Shown: positions 16,666 to 26,039, numbered from the stretch's first letter. The stretch: DNA of 64,000 bases from Burkholderiaceae bacterium (GCA_947448415.1 CANFMT010000013.1:1-64000); one strand, 5' to 3'. Notes: generated from the letters alone by a model not told the origin. Translations and numbers: made by a program.

Positions 16666-17930
16666 TCGGTTGCCTTAAGGACGATCGGAGGGCTGGGCAT
16701 TTTCGTAGGGTAGTAGTAACCCAAGTCAATTGCACGTTGAAGTGTGGGAATTGCATATTCTAGGGTGGGGTGCTGCAGGACACCACTCTCTAGATCATCA
16801 TACCTGGCAGCAATATTTTCTTGCCCGTGTGAAAACCAATAAGAAAAAATTACTAGCGATAGAAATAATCCCACTTGCGCAGTGCGCAATCGGATCTTTA
16901 TAGACGAAGCGCTAAATAAGCAAGTCAGATACAGAATTGAAGTAAAGATCACCGAATAAGTGGTATAACGACTACCTTGCCCGGTACGAATGCCAATAGC
17001 GCCCCTAGTAATGGCATTAGTCATGGCGGTAACCAGGAGATATACCGTTAGCCAAAATAAGAAAGGATATTTGACGTATAAAAATTTCCACTTGAAAACA
17101 AGAAAGACTGTAAAAATAATTCCAAGCCCAATAGAGAATTTATAGGTATTACCAATGCTGCCAAGAAAGCCCATAGCGTAGGTTATTAAATATAGCGGGG
17201 CCTTTAAGGCTAACAGTACATTAGGATGTCCTACTGGCTGCACATAGCCTAGAAGTGGAAAGTAAACAACTAAAACTGTACTAACTACAGCGATGCTAAT
17301 GAATAAACTACACCATTCTTTTTTAACAAAGTAGTAGAGAAAAATAACTGGCGCAAGACAGATGCCGCCACCGGCAGAAAAGATAGCGCAGGTGAAAAAT
17401 AGAAGGGCTAGATTTCTATTTCCCGATACCAGGTAGTAAGTTGATAGAATGCAAAAGAATACTTGAAAGTAGTGCTGCACTCCAGCCATCGCCATGGTCA
17501 TAAGTTCATAGTGAGAAAGACACATCATTCCAATGACAAGAGGGGAAAACTCCACAAAACTAATTTGATTGTTTTTGGCGTATTTCCAGAAAAGAATGAC
17601 TATCAAAAACCAACCAATATTACCTATCCAAATCATCCAAACAAAATCAAATTTACCTGTAAGTGAAACCATGGATAAACTAATTAAGTTATCTAAAAAG
17701 ATTCGATGCTCATTGTTTTGGTTAAATAGGTGTAAAAACTTTTGCCAAGTGGTGAGGTCGGGTAATAGATTTAAAAATCCAAAAATGGCATCAAAGTCGT
17801 CTCTGTAAGGCATACCACTTGAATAGCGATGGATGATGTAGAAATGAATAGCCGTGGCCAGGAGGGCGAGACCCGAGGCGCACCAAAAATAAAGGGGGCG
17901 CTGATGACGATCTGTATGGCTAGCATTCAT
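16662..17930 (-). CDS. Polytopic membrane protein, GT-C/GtrII-like
   Basis: A 422-residue protein with about 10-11 predicted helices. Near residue 40, after the first helix, it has YRDDFDAI, an acidic pair placed like the catalytic Asp motif of GT-C transferases. No family name can be given with confidence. It is the first gene of a three-gene operon whose second member supplies lipid-linked sugar, so it is the likely periplasmic transferase (inference). Confidence 0.6.
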   Translation of the reverse strand: MNASHTDRHQRPLYFWCASGLALLATAIHFYIIHRYSSGMPYRDDFDAIFGFLNLLPDLTTWQKFLHLFNQNNEHRIFLDNLISLSMVSLTGKFDFVWMIWIGNIGWFLIVILFWKYAKNNQISFVEFSPLVIGMMCLSHYELMTMAMAGVQHYFQVFFCILSTYYLVSGNRNLALLFFTCAIFSAGGGICLAPVIFLYYFVKKEWCSLFISIAVVSTVLVVYFPLLGYVQPVGHPNVLLALKAPLYLITYAMGFLGSIGNTYKFSIGLGIIFTVFLVFKWKFLYVKYPFLFWLTVYLLVTAMTNAITRGAIGIRTGQGSRYTTYSVIFTSILYLTCLFSASSIKIRLRTAQVGLFLSLVIFSYWFSHGQENIAARYDDLESGVLQHPTLEYAIPTLQRAIDLGYYYPTKMPSPPIVLKATE

Positions 17931-18065
17931 ATATCTATTATATTGTCGCTATCGCTCCCTAAGGAATTCTAAACTGCTTGATTTAGGCCTAATTCACAGC
18001 CCAGCTTGAGCAGTCAAGGTACGATTTAGGTTGTTTTTTATGGGCTAGAAATTTGAATGAATTAG

Positions 18066-18647
18066 TTAAATTCGCTTCAGTATCACCTCGATAGACTCGT
18101 CAATGGAAAGTGTTGAGGTATCAATGATTAGCTCTGGATTAATTGGTGCCTCATATTGACTACCCATGCCTGACAGATTTTTCAGTTGACCCGTATTTGC
18201 CTTTTGATAAAGACCTTTAGTGTCTCTTTCGGCGCAAACCTGCAAAGGGGTGCTGAGATAAATTTCTAGAAAGTGTTTACCACCAAGTTGCCTTGCTAAA
18301 TCACGCTCTTTTTGAAAGGGCGAAATAAAAGCGCAGATGACTATCAGTCCAGCATCCATCATTAATTTTGCCGTATGAGCAATGCGTCGAATATTTTCTG
18401 TGCGGTCTTCATCACTAAAACCTAAGTCAGCATTCAGGCCCTGGCGAACAATATCCCCATCCAGTAAAAAAGTGTGCTTTCCTTGCTTGTGGAGCTCGAT
18501 TTCAAGGGCATTAGCCAATGTAGACTTTCCTGACCCAGATAGACCGGTAAACCAAATGATCTTGCCTATTTGTCCCAGTAGGGTTTCTCGCTCAGATCGG
18601 CCGATGGTTAAGTTGGGGGATACCAGGTGCTTGCTCATACAGCTCAT
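18066..18647 (-). CDS. cysC: Adenylylsulfate kinase
   Basis: A 193-residue kinase with the P-loop GLSGSGKS at residues 35-42, the DGD motif in LLDGDIVRQGL, FISPF and KGLYQKA, all hallmarks of APS kinase. It makes PAPS from adenosine 5'-phosphosulfate and ATP. ATP sulfurylase genes are not in the window, and it stands alone beside the polysaccharide region. It could serve sulfate assimilation or supply PAPS to a sulfotransferase. A second ATG three codons into the frame is an alternative start. Confidence 0.9.
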   Translation of the reverse strand: MSCMSKHLVSPNLTIGRSERETLLGQIGKIIWFTGLSGSGKSTLANALEIELHKQGKHTFLLDGDIVRQGLNADLGFSDEDRTENIRRIAHTAKLMMDAGLIVICAFISPFQKERDLARQLGGKHFLEIYLSTPLQVCAERDTKGLYQKANTGQLKNLSGMGSQYEAPINPELIIDTSTLSIDESIEVILKRI

Positions 18648-18687
18648 TATGAAGGATTTTTAGTGGTATTTCTAATAAAATGAACTC

Positions 18688-19518
18688 ATGAAAATCAATA
18701 TTAAATCCCTAGTCGGTAAGCTACCTCTTAGAGTGCTTTTTGTTTTATCTTTGGTGCCATGTATTGGTCTAACCTCCTTTTCAGCTCATGCTCAGACTAT
18801 CCAGTTTGAGTATGACCTCAAAATCACTGCAGATCCTGTTAAAAGGGCTGACTATCTCAAGCAATCGGGTGAATCACCAAGTCCTTATGAGCAAGTATTT
18901 AATCTAGTTAAGGGCTCCATGTCAGTAGCCACTATTGTTGATAAGGTCGATCTTCGTAAAGATCAGTATCATATTAATTCAACTGGCACCTTAGGTTCAG
19001 TTTTGGCTACTGTGTTAGCCGACCAAAAATTACTGCGTGACTCGGTAGGTGCTGTGACTAAGGATGGAATGCTTACCAATACCTATCAAGAGAAGCGTGG
19101 CAATACTGAGTTATTAATCGCAAAAGTTGAAAAGAGTCTGGTGAACTTTTATAAAGTTTCATCACGATCTCCGCCCACTGGAAACGCCCCATTTACTGGA
19201 CGTTTGTATGACATGCTTACAGTGGGCTATCAGTTCATCGGTCGAGAGTTGCCTACCAAGTCAGTTGCACTTCCTGTAACAGATGGCCGCTCGTTAAAGA
19301 CTTACACCTTGGTGCGGGGAGAGGCATGGGACTTCCCCTTTGATGGCGGTAAAGTGCGTGCAATACGTTATTACAAGACTACCTCCAAGGACGATACCGC
19401 TACCTTTGAGGTCTGGTTCTCAGAAAAAGAGCATATTCCATTGCGCTCAGTGATTGGTTTAAATGCTCAATATGGCGCTACGATACAAGTGGACTTGAGA
19501 AAAATACCAGCTATGTAA
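18688..19518 (+). CDS. Exported DUF3108-type protein
   Basis: A 276-residue protein with a signal peptide ending around SAHAQT (residue 35). The mature part is beta-rich with YDLKITADPV at its start, a central VDLRKDQYHI and a closing FEVWFSEKEHIPLRS, matching DUF3108 proteins by recall. These are periplasmic proteins of unknown function. It sits divergently from cysC, 40 bases apart, so the two may share a control region. Confidence 0.6.
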   Translation: MKINIKSLVGKLPLRVLFVLSLVPCIGLTSFSAHAQTIQFEYDLKITADPVKRADYLKQSGESPSPYEQVFNLVKGSMSVATIVDKVDLRKDQYHINSTGTLGSVLATVLADQKLLRDSVGAVTKDGMLTNTYQEKRGNTELLIAKVEKSLVNFYKVSSRSPPTGNAPFTGRLYDMLTVGYQFIGRELPTKSVALPVTDGRSLKTYTLVRGEAWDFPFDGGKVRAIRYYKTTSKDDTATFEVWFSEKEHIPLRSVIGLNAQYGATIQVDLRKIPAM

Positions 19519-19559
19519 GTGATATCAATCTGTTTAATTTCATAATCAACTAATAGACT

Positions 19560-19799
19560 ATGCGTCGCTCATCCCTCACTGTCGTTATTGCAATAGTTCT
19601 TATTGGATTTGTCTTATTCAAGGGGGCGGCAAGTTTATTGTGTGAGCCCAAGAAGCCAAATTCCGTAGCTAATGTCATCTCTGATGTGGCCTCTAGTTTT
19701 GGTCCTGCGCCTGCGCCAAGTCCTGCCAAGGTTGACCCCTTGTCTTGGGATCTCGTCATTCATCGCATGATGAGCTTTTTTTCTAAAGCGTGTCCTTAG
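19560..19799 (+). CDS. Small membrane-anchored protein
   Basis: A 79-residue ORF with one N-terminal hydrophobic helix (residues 7-27) followed by a proline- and alanine-rich stretch (GPAPAPSPAK) and a short C-terminal amphipathic part. It starts 41 bases after the DUF3108 stop on the same strand. I do not recognise a family. It could be a real small envelope protein or a chance ORF; the signal-anchor pattern and position favour a real gene. Confidence 0.45.
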   Translation: MRRSSLTVVIAIVLIGFVLFKGAASLLCEPKKPNSVANVISDVASSFGPAPAPSPAKVDPLSWDLVIHRMMSFFSKACP

Positions 19800-19806
19800 T
19801 AAGTTT

Positions 19807-20835
19807 TTAGGGCACCAAGCTTAAGAAAAGGTATTCAAAGAAGATCATGAGGTGAACCATACCTTGCAATGAGGTAGCTCTACCAATTACAAGTGTTAGT
19901 GCACCAATAAAGAATGACAGATACATCAACGTCATATTGAGATCGCTAATTCCGAGACTTAAGGGAAGATTAAAAAAGATTGCAATGCCTGCTACAGTCG
20001 GAATAGTTAGGCCAATACTTGCTAAAGCAGATCCCAGTGCTAAGTTCAAACTACTTTGCAGGCGTTTAGCTCTTGCCGCCCTGACAGCGGCAAAGCTTTC
20101 AGGTAAAAGAACTAATAGCGCAATCGCAATACCCACAATCGTTTTAGGTGCGCCAGCGGCTTTAACGCCAGCTTCAATCGCAGGGCTCAAGAGTTCAGCC
20201 AGAGCTACTACAGTGATTAAAGAGAGCGCTAACAGAACAAAGCTCACAGCAGTCTTCAGATTGCTTGGTTTGAGTGCGTGAGTATTAGCATCTATCTTTT
20301 GATCATCTTTTTTGGGTAGATAGTAATCACGATGACTGACTGTTTGAAAGAATAAGAAGGCGGCGTAGAGTGCAAAAGAGGCGATACCAGCAAAAGCCAA
20401 CTGCCCCTTCGTAAAATCAGGACCAGGGCTACTAACAGTGACTATGGGCATTACCAAAATAAAAGTAGCTAAAGCAGTGAGCACTCCAAGAGAGGAAGTG
20501 GCGCCATCATTTCTAAAGCTCATTTCATATTGGTTTAGACCGCCAATAAAGATACACATACCAATGACCCCATTGACCACAATCATGACAGTGGCAAATA
20601 CCGCATCGCGTGCAATAAATTCTGAGCCATCATGACCAGTTAGCATCATCGAAACAATTAATGCCACTTCAATAATGGTGACGCTAATAGATAGCACTAA
20701 AGTGCCATAGGGCTCACCCGTTTTATGGGCGATGACTTCTGCATGATGGACAGCTGATAAAACGCCACCAATTAGGGGGATGCTCATTAAGGCAATAAAC
20801 CAAGTTTGGCTCAGTAGGGCGGAAAAGGTAGTCAT
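19807..20835 (-). CDS. chaA: Ca2+/H+ antiporter, ChaA type
   Basis: A 342-residue membrane protein with about 11 helices. It carries two inverted family motifs: LSISVTIIEVALI near residue 48 and LLVLLPESFAAVRAAR with ALGSALASIGLTIP near residue 250-290, which I recognise from ChaA. The family exports Ca2+, and in E. coli also Na+ or K+, in exchange for protons. It is transcribed toward the small plus-strand ORF and stands alone. Confidence 0.88.
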   Translation of the reverse strand: MTTFSALLSQTWFIALMSIPLIGGVLSAVHHAEVIAHKTGEPYGTLVLSISVTIIEVALIVSMMLTGHDGSEFIARDAVFATVMIVVNGVIGMCIFIGGLNQYEMSFRNDGATSSLGVLTALATFILVMPIVTVSSPGPDFTKGQLAFAGIASFALYAAFLFFQTVSHRDYYLPKKDDQKIDANTHALKPSNLKTAVSFVLLALSLITVVALAELLSPAIEAGVKAAGAPKTIVGIAIALLVLLPESFAAVRAARAKRLQSSLNLALGSALASIGLTIPTVAGIAIFFNLPLSLGISDLNMTLMYLSFFIGALTLVIGRATSLQGMVHLMIFFEYLFLSLVP

Positions 20836-20954
20836 TTAAATAGTTAGTATTAAATAGTCGCTAGCTATGGGGTTTATTGACGGGACACTATCAGCAGGGT
20901 TTTTACACTGTATCTATACTTAGTGTATCCACTTTTAAAGTCAGATTTCCCTAT

Positions 20955-21317
20955 ATGAAAGCAATTATCCTCTTTGGCCATGGCGCTCGTGATGCTAGAT
21001 GGCGTGAACCCTTTGACCGCCTTGCTAGCTTGTGGCGTGAGCAGCATAGCGCGACCCCTGTGGAATTGGCTTTCTTGGAAATGATGCAACCTAGTCTTGA
21101 GGACGCAGTAGCTTCTCTGGTTTCTAAAGGAGCCTCTCAAATTACTATAGTGCCGGTATTTTTTGGCCAGGGTGGCCATTTGCGAAATGACTTTCCAGTA
21201 TTGCTGGCAGATTGCCAGAAAAAGTTCCCGGCCGTTACTTTAAGCGCTACGCTTGCTGTCGGTGAAGACTTGGGGGTCTTGCAAGCTATCGTCGATTTTG
21301 GCGCTCGCGCTCTCTAA
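20955..21317 (+). CDS. cbiX: Short sirohydrochlorin chelatase (CbiX/SirB type)
   Basis: The track's upstream start at 20877 adds 26 residues that do not fit the family. I place the start at the ATG at 20955, giving 120 residues opening with ILFGHGARD. The catalytic His in HGARD and the second His in FFGQGGHLRND match short CbiX proteins, which insert a divalent metal into sirohydrochlorin; iron gives siroheme. Siroheme is the cofactor of the sulfite reductase encoded nearby. The 3' end overlaps the end of cobA on the other strand by 78 bases. Confidence 0.85.
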   Translation: MKAIILFGHGARDARWREPFDRLASLWREQHSATPVELAFLEMMQPSLEDAVASLVSKGASQITIVPVFFGQGGHLRNDFPVLLADCQKKFPAVTLSATLAVGEDLGVLQAIVDFGARAL

Positions 21318-22076
21318 CTCTTTATCTCTTAAAGCTTCGCCAACCATAATTAATGCAGGCGAGCTACTATCAAACCATTGATCTGCATTACCTTGAGCTA
21401 GTTCGCCAAGGGTGCTTGACCATAAACGTTCACGCGCTGTGCTAACTGCTTCCAAAATTTGTACTGGCGTACTGACAGTTTGATTAGGGCTTTGCTCGAT
21501 CAATTGCCGCGCAATTTTGGCGGTATCTTTACGGCCCATGTAATACACCAAAGTATCTGCAGTTGGATTGCAAATAGGCTGAGCCATTTGATTATCGCTA
21601 GCTTGGCTACCTTCAGTAGCTTGTGCCAAGGTGATAAAGGCTACGCTTCTACTGATTCCGCGCAATGTGAGCGATTGTTGCAGGCTTGCTGCTCCAGCAA
21701 GTGCCGCAGTAATGCCTGGTACGACTTCAACTTCTATACCAGCATCTTTCAAAGATTGGATTTCTTCATCGGCTCTGCCAAAGAGCATCGGGTCGCCGCC
21801 CTTTAAACGTACAATTACTTGATACTGTTTGGCAGCATCGACTAAACGCTTGTTAATAAATTGCTGTGCAGAAGAAAGCTTGCCACAACGTTTACCTACA
21901 GCAATCTTAAGGGCTTGCGGGCACAGATTAAGCATCTCGGGTTCTACCAAAGCATCATGAAACACAATGTCTGCTTGCCCCAGTAGTTTGGCACCACGCA
22001 CGGTAATGAGATCGGCAGCGCCAGGGCCGGCGCCTACCAAATACACTTTACCGAGGGTGGAAGATGAGTTAGTCAT
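21240..22076 (-). CDS. cobA: Uroporphyrinogen-III C-methyltransferase
   Basis: A 278-residue SUMT enzyme with the start motif VYLVGAGPGAADLIT, VRLKGGDPMLFGR near residue 85, and YYMGRKD near residue 178. It methylates uroporphyrinogen III twice with SAM to give precorrin-2, the precursor of siroheme. It lacks the CysG-type N-terminal dehydrogenase domain, so the oxidation of precorrin-2 must be done elsewhere. It is the last gene of the cysI block, 47 bases after the DUF934 gene, and its C-terminal 25 codons overlap cbiX antisense. Confidence 0.9.
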   Translation of the reverse strand: MTNSSSTLGKVYLVGAGPGAADLITVRGAKLLGQADIVFHDALVEPEMLNLCPQALKIAVGKRCGKLSSAQQFINKRLVDAAKQYQVIVRLKGGDPMLFGRADEEIQSLKDAGIEVEVVPGITAALAGAASLQQSLTLRGISRSVAFITLAQATEGSQASDNQMAQPICNPTADTLVYYMGRKDTAKIARQLIEQSPNQTVSTPVQILEAVSTARERLWSSTLGELAQGNADQWFDSSSPALIMVGEALRDKELESASAKIDDSLQDPQVFTDSKRSA

Positions 22077-22123
22077 AATTGCTTAATTTATGAAGTTCTG
22101 CTTTTAGCTTTGCTAGCTATTTT

Positions 22124-22744
22124 TTAGCTGTCTTGTAGCAAAGTTCTTTTGCCGCGCCAACTGTTTTGAGTGCTTACTGAGAACAGATCAAACTGCTTAA
22201 GTCCCACATCTACATCTTGATCTTGGCGTAGCGCAAAGCTATCAAAGCCAACACGAGCACCTTGCAATAGTTGATCAATTAATACATCACCAATCATGCG
22301 AATTTCTTTATCCCAGCCCAAGCGATCACGCAGAAGTGCAGCAGTACTAAAGCTTCTGCCATCTCTAAAGAGTGGGAAGTAGGCTGCTACAAGCGGCCAA
22401 TATTGTTTACCAGCTTCAATGAGATCAGCATGCTTCAAAATATCATCATCGGTAGCAAACCAGACGCCGATCTGACCATTTTTGGCTTTAGCAATGACAT
22501 CTGCTTCGTGATGGTGCGAATTTATATTACTGCGCCACCAAGAAAATGGTACCAATATCTTAGTAATTGCTGATGGACCATGTTCTAAATCAGGTAGACC
22601 ACCTTCATCTTCGCTGTTATTTTGATTGCCGCTCCACACTAGCCATTCATTAGGAGCAAGGCTAGGCTTGCCGCCTTTAGGAAAGTGCAGTACTTGGGCA
22701 TGAGCCTTTATAAGACTTGTCTGGTTAGGATGTGTATTGCTCAT
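22124..22744 (-). CDS. DUF934 protein, sulfite reductase partner
   Basis: A 206-residue protein overlapping the stop of cysI by 4 bases. DUF934 proteins commonly follow cysI in Proteobacteria; I recognise it from the order and from VAYFPLFRDGRSFSTAALLRDR. A role in electron supply to CysI has been proposed because such genomes often lack the flavoprotein subunit CysJ, and no CysJ is seen here. No signal peptide or membrane helix, so it is cytoplasmic. Confidence 0.8.
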   Translation of the reverse strand: MSNTHPNQTSLIKAHAQVLHFPKGGKPSLAPNEWLVWSGNQNNSEDEGGLPDLEHGPSAITKILVPFSWWRSNINSHHHEADVIAKAKNGQIGVWFATDDDILKHADLIEAGKQYWPLVAAYFPLFRDGRSFSTAALLRDRLGWDKEIRMIGDVLIDQLLQGARVGFDSFALRQDQDVDVGLKQFDLFSVSTQNSWRGKRTLLQDS

Positions 22745-24474
22745 AGTGCACCCTCGCCAGCAGTCTTTCCATGTGATTCTGTATTTTTTGCTTTTTCTTT
22801 TTTATCTTTATAGGCAGCCTCTTTAAAAGGCGCAACTCCAAGGCGGCGATAAGCCTGAATAAACGATTCATCTTCGCTACGGTGTTCTACGTAGGTATTG
22901 ATGACATTGGTAATGACATCAGGGATTTCATCTGCGTAGAAGGAAGGTCCAATTACTTTGCCAATAGCAGCATCATTGCCTTGCTCACCGCCTAAAGTAA
23001 TTTGATACCACTCTTCACCGTCTTTATCTACACCAAGCACACCAATGTTGCCAACGTGATGATGGCCGCAAGAGTTAATACAACCAGAAATATTCAAACT
23101 GATATCACCTAGATCAAACAAGTAATCCAAGTCATCAAAGCGCTCTTGAATCGCTTTAGCGATCGGCAATGATTTTGCATTGGCCAATGAGCAGAAGTCG
23201 CCACCTGGGCAAGCAATGATATCGGTAAGTAAGCCCACGTTTGGCAGGGCCACTTTTTGTTTTTTAGCTTCTTGCCAGAGTTCATAAAGCTTAGCTTGCT
23301 CAACATCAGCTAATACCAAGTTTTGTTCGTGAGTAGCGCGTAGCTCACCAAAACTATATTGATCAGAAAGATCGGCAATCGCGTTCATCTGAGCGGTAGT
23401 CGCATCACCAGGGGCAACTGAGCCATGTGGCTTTAAAGAGAGAATTACACTGGCATAACCAGGGACTTGATGAGGTTTTATATTGCGCTCTAACCAACGA
23501 GCGAAAGATGCTTTTTCTGCTTCACTGGCACCGGTAATCAATTGCTCAGTAGTCAGTGACGGTAAGTTTTTGTATGCAGGCTTAGTAAAGTGTTTGGCAA
23601 CGCGTTCCCATTCTGCTTTAGTGAAATTGTCATCACCATTCTGAATGTGCAGCCATTCACCTTCAACTTGGCGAGCAAATTCTTCTGGACCTAAAGCTTT
23701 CACCAAAATCTTGATACGTGCCTTGTAGAGATTGTCTCTTCTGCCAAAGCGGTTATAAACTCTTAAGAGTGCGGTCAGATAGCTCGGTAATAGCTGCCAC
23801 GGCAAGCCTTGCTTAATGAGTGAGCCTAAGATTGGGGTGCGACCCATACCGCCACCAGCATAGATATCGGCAGTCAATTCACCATTGTTGATATTAGGAT
23901 TTTTCCTGAGTTCAATACCAACGTCATGGCAGAGCAATACCGTGCGATCTTCTTTGGCGCCATTGACTGCAAACTTAAACTTACGGGGTAAGTGCGCAAA
24001 CTCTGGATGAAGCGTTGACCATTGGCGGAGTAATTCACAGATGGGGCGAGTATCAACATACTCGTCACCAGCAACACCAGCAAAAGCATCACTCGTGATG
24101 TTGCGAATGCAGTTGCCTGAAGTCTGAATAGCATGCATTTCTACTTTGGCTAAGTCAGCCAAAATGTCTGGAGTGTCTTCTAGGGTGACCCAGTTGAACT
24201 GAATGTTTTGACGTGTTGTGAAATGCCCATAACCACGATCATATTTTTCAGAAATGTGAGCAAGCATTCTGAGTTGCTTGGAATTAAACAAGCCATACGG
24301 AATCGCAATGCGTAGCATGTAAGCATGGCGTTGGTGATACAAACCATTTTGCAAGCGCAAGGGGCGAAATTCTTCTTCAGCCAGAGTGCCATTAAGACGC
24401 CTAGCTACTTGATCGCGAAATTGGGCAACCCGTTGATCTACAAGGGTTTGGTCAATGTGGTCATATTTATACAT
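22741..24474 (-). CDS. cysI: Sulfite reductase hemoprotein (nitrite/sulfite reductase family)
   Basis: A 577-residue enzyme of the siroheme/[4Fe-4S] family. The cluster-binding cysteines appear as C-x5-C in CPGGDFC near residue 420 and C-x3-C in SGCINSCGHH near residue 463. TSGNCIRNITSD near residue 120 is the siroheme-side motif. It reduces sulfite to sulfide with six electrons for cysteine synthesis; a ferredoxin or DUF934-linked donor is likely. Related nitrite reductases share these motifs, but the DUF934 neighbour favours sulfite. cysH, cysD and cysN are not in the block, unlike many relatives. Confidence 0.9.
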   Translation of the reverse strand: MYKYDHIDQTLVDQRVAQFRDQVARRLNGTLAEEEFRPLRLQNGLYHQRHAYMLRIAIPYGLFNSKQLRMLAHISEKYDRGYGHFTTRQNIQFNWVTLEDTPDILADLAKVEMHAIQTSGNCIRNITSDAFAGVAGDEYVDTRPICELLRQWSTLHPEFAHLPRKFKFAVNGAKEDRTVLLCHDVGIELRKNPNINNGELTADIYAGGGMGRTPILGSLIKQGLPWQLLPSYLTALLRVYNRFGRRDNLYKARIKILVKALGPEEFARQVEGEWLHIQNGDDNFTKAEWERVAKHFTKPAYKNLPSLTTEQLITGASEAEKASFARWLERNIKPHQVPGYASVILSLKPHGSVAPGDATTAQMNAIADLSDQYSFGELRATHEQNLVLADVEQAKLYELWQEAKKQKVALPNVGLLTDIIACPGGDFCSLANAKSLPIAKAIQERFDDLDYLFDLGDISLNISGCINSCGHHHVGNIGVLGVDKDGEEWYQITLGGEQGNDAAIGKVIGPSFYADEIPDVITNVINTYVEHRSEDESFIQAYRRLGVAPFKEAAYKDKKEKAKNTESHGKTAGEGAL

Positions 24475-24659
24475 AGCCCATGATTGTCTTAGATTTTCAA
24501 TATTCCTTCAAATACTCAAAAATCGCTTCTATATATCTAAATTGATATAAAGAACCCAGAAAACCCACTATTTCTGAAAAGTCTGCTTCAATAGACCACG
24601 AAAGGGCGGCTGATTTACTAAATTTAATAAAGCCCTATTTATTACAAAGTGGAGACATT

Positions 24660-25943
24660 ATGAAAAAACTACAGACTACAGGGCTGCTCGTTGGGCTTTT
24701 GGGCCTTTTGTTCAGTACAGCCCTTTTTGCTGCTGACAGTGCAAAAACATCGCCATTGCCAGTAAGCAATGGCCAAGGCTTTTCTCAAGAAGGCCTAAAA
24801 AGAATCGATGCCTTCTTTGCAAGCGAAATTGCCAACAATAGAATGCCTGGTGCAGTCTTAGCAGTTGCCAAAAATGGCAAGCTCAGCATCTATAAGCCAT
24901 ATGGATATTTAGATAAGGCTACTAATAAGCCCATGACGACTGATGCCATTTTTAATCTGGCCTCGATGACCAAAGTCATGGCTTCAGTAGGCGCCTTAAC
25001 TTTTTACGAAGAAGGCAAACTGCCACTCAATGCACCCATCTCTAATTGGCTGCCCGAATTTAAGAATATGAAAGTAGGGCAGGTAGATGCAGATGGTAAG
25101 TTGACTACTGTACCTGCTAAAAATCCAATTACTGTCCAAGATCTCTTGCGTCATACCAGCGGCTTAACTTATGGTGCTCGCGGAAATACGCCAATACATA
25201 AGCTTTACCCAGCAGGCTCAGCACCAGCAGCATTGCAATATAACTCTCAAGAATTTGTTGAAAAATTAGCCAGCACTCCATTGCTCTATGAGCCAGGCAC
25301 GGTGTGGGATTATGGTTTTGGCATTGATGTCGCCGGCATCATTCAAGAAAAGATTGCAGGTAAACCGCTCGGTAGCATCTTGCAAGAAAGAGTATGGAGT
25401 AAGTCAGGCATGCCTAATACTAGTTTTGATGTGGCAGAAAAAGATCGTGCACGTTTAGCGCAACCATTGCCAGTCGATCCAATCAGTGGCAAACCACAAT
25501 CTATTTCTATACTCGATAAAAAAGTGAAATTTGATTGCGGAGGCTCTTGCGCATTTTCTACAGCAGGAGACTATGTTCGTTTTGGTCAGATGTTGCTTAA
25601 TGGCGGAAGTATTGATGGCAAGCGTGTATTAGGCCCACAAACCGTGGCATTTATGGCTTCAAATCATCTGAATAAAGATATTAAAAATAATGTTGGTCTA
25701 ACGGAGCCAGGTCGTGTTGGTTATGGCTTTGGTCTAGGGGTAGCCGTTCGCATGGAGCGCGGATTATCAGCGATCAATGGCAACGTTGGCGACTACACCT
25801 GGAATGGCGCAAACGGTACCATCTTCTGGGTTGATCCTAAAGAGCAAATGGTTGTTGTGATGATGGGTGTTGCACCAGGAGATATCCGCAAGATTCATCG
25901 TGAACAATTGAATTCTGTAATTTATGGCGCCTTAGAGAAATGA
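24660..25943 (+). CDS. Exported serine hydrolase of the beta-lactamase/EstB family
   Basis: A 427-residue protein with a signal peptide (cleavage near LFAAD, residue 25). The nucleophile motif SMTK is at residues 102-105, as in class C beta-lactamases and family VIII esterases. The second motif is WDYGFGID with Tyr, like the YxL/F of esterases rather than the YxN of beta-lactamases. The C-terminal part has a glycine-rich VGYGFGLG and WNGANGT. It is likely a periplasmic esterase or D-alanyl peptidase-like hydrolase. A terminator follows directly. Confidence 0.85.
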   Translation: MKKLQTTGLLVGLLGLLFSTALFAADSAKTSPLPVSNGQGFSQEGLKRIDAFFASEIANNRMPGAVLAVAKNGKLSIYKPYGYLDKATNKPMTTDAIFNLASMTKVMASVGALTFYEEGKLPLNAPISNWLPEFKNMKVGQVDADGKLTTVPAKNPITVQDLLRHTSGLTYGARGNTPIHKLYPAGSAPAALQYNSQEFVEKLASTPLLYEPGTVWDYGFGIDVAGIIQEKIAGKPLGSILQERVWSKSGMPNTSFDVAEKDRARLAQPLPVDPISGKPQSISILDKKVKFDCGGSCAFSTAGDYVRFGQMLLNGGSIDGKRVLGPQTVAFMASNHLNKDIKNNVGLTEPGRVGYGFGLGVAVRMERGLSAINGNVGDYTWNGANGTIFWVDPKEQMVVVMMGVAPGDIRKIHREQLNSVIYGALEK

Positions 25944-25966
25944 GCTAACGTGTCTTTATAGTGCTG

Positions 25967-25993
25967 AAAGCCCCGATTAATCGGGACTTTTTT
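25967..25993 (+). terminator. Intrinsic terminator after the serine hydrolase
   Basis: A GC-rich core palindrome CCCGATTAATCGGG, extended by AAAG/CTTT with one mismatch on each side, followed by TTTTTT. It lies 24 bases after the hydrolase stop. Confidence 0.8.
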
Positions 25994-26039
25994 ATTTTGT
26001 CGAGTGGTTGCTGCCCAGGAAAAGTGATAAAAGTTCTAT

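Noticed and set aside
21684-21700. Hairpin CTTGCTG...CAGCAAG in cobA
   Set aside because: Seven base pairs only, common by chance within genes.
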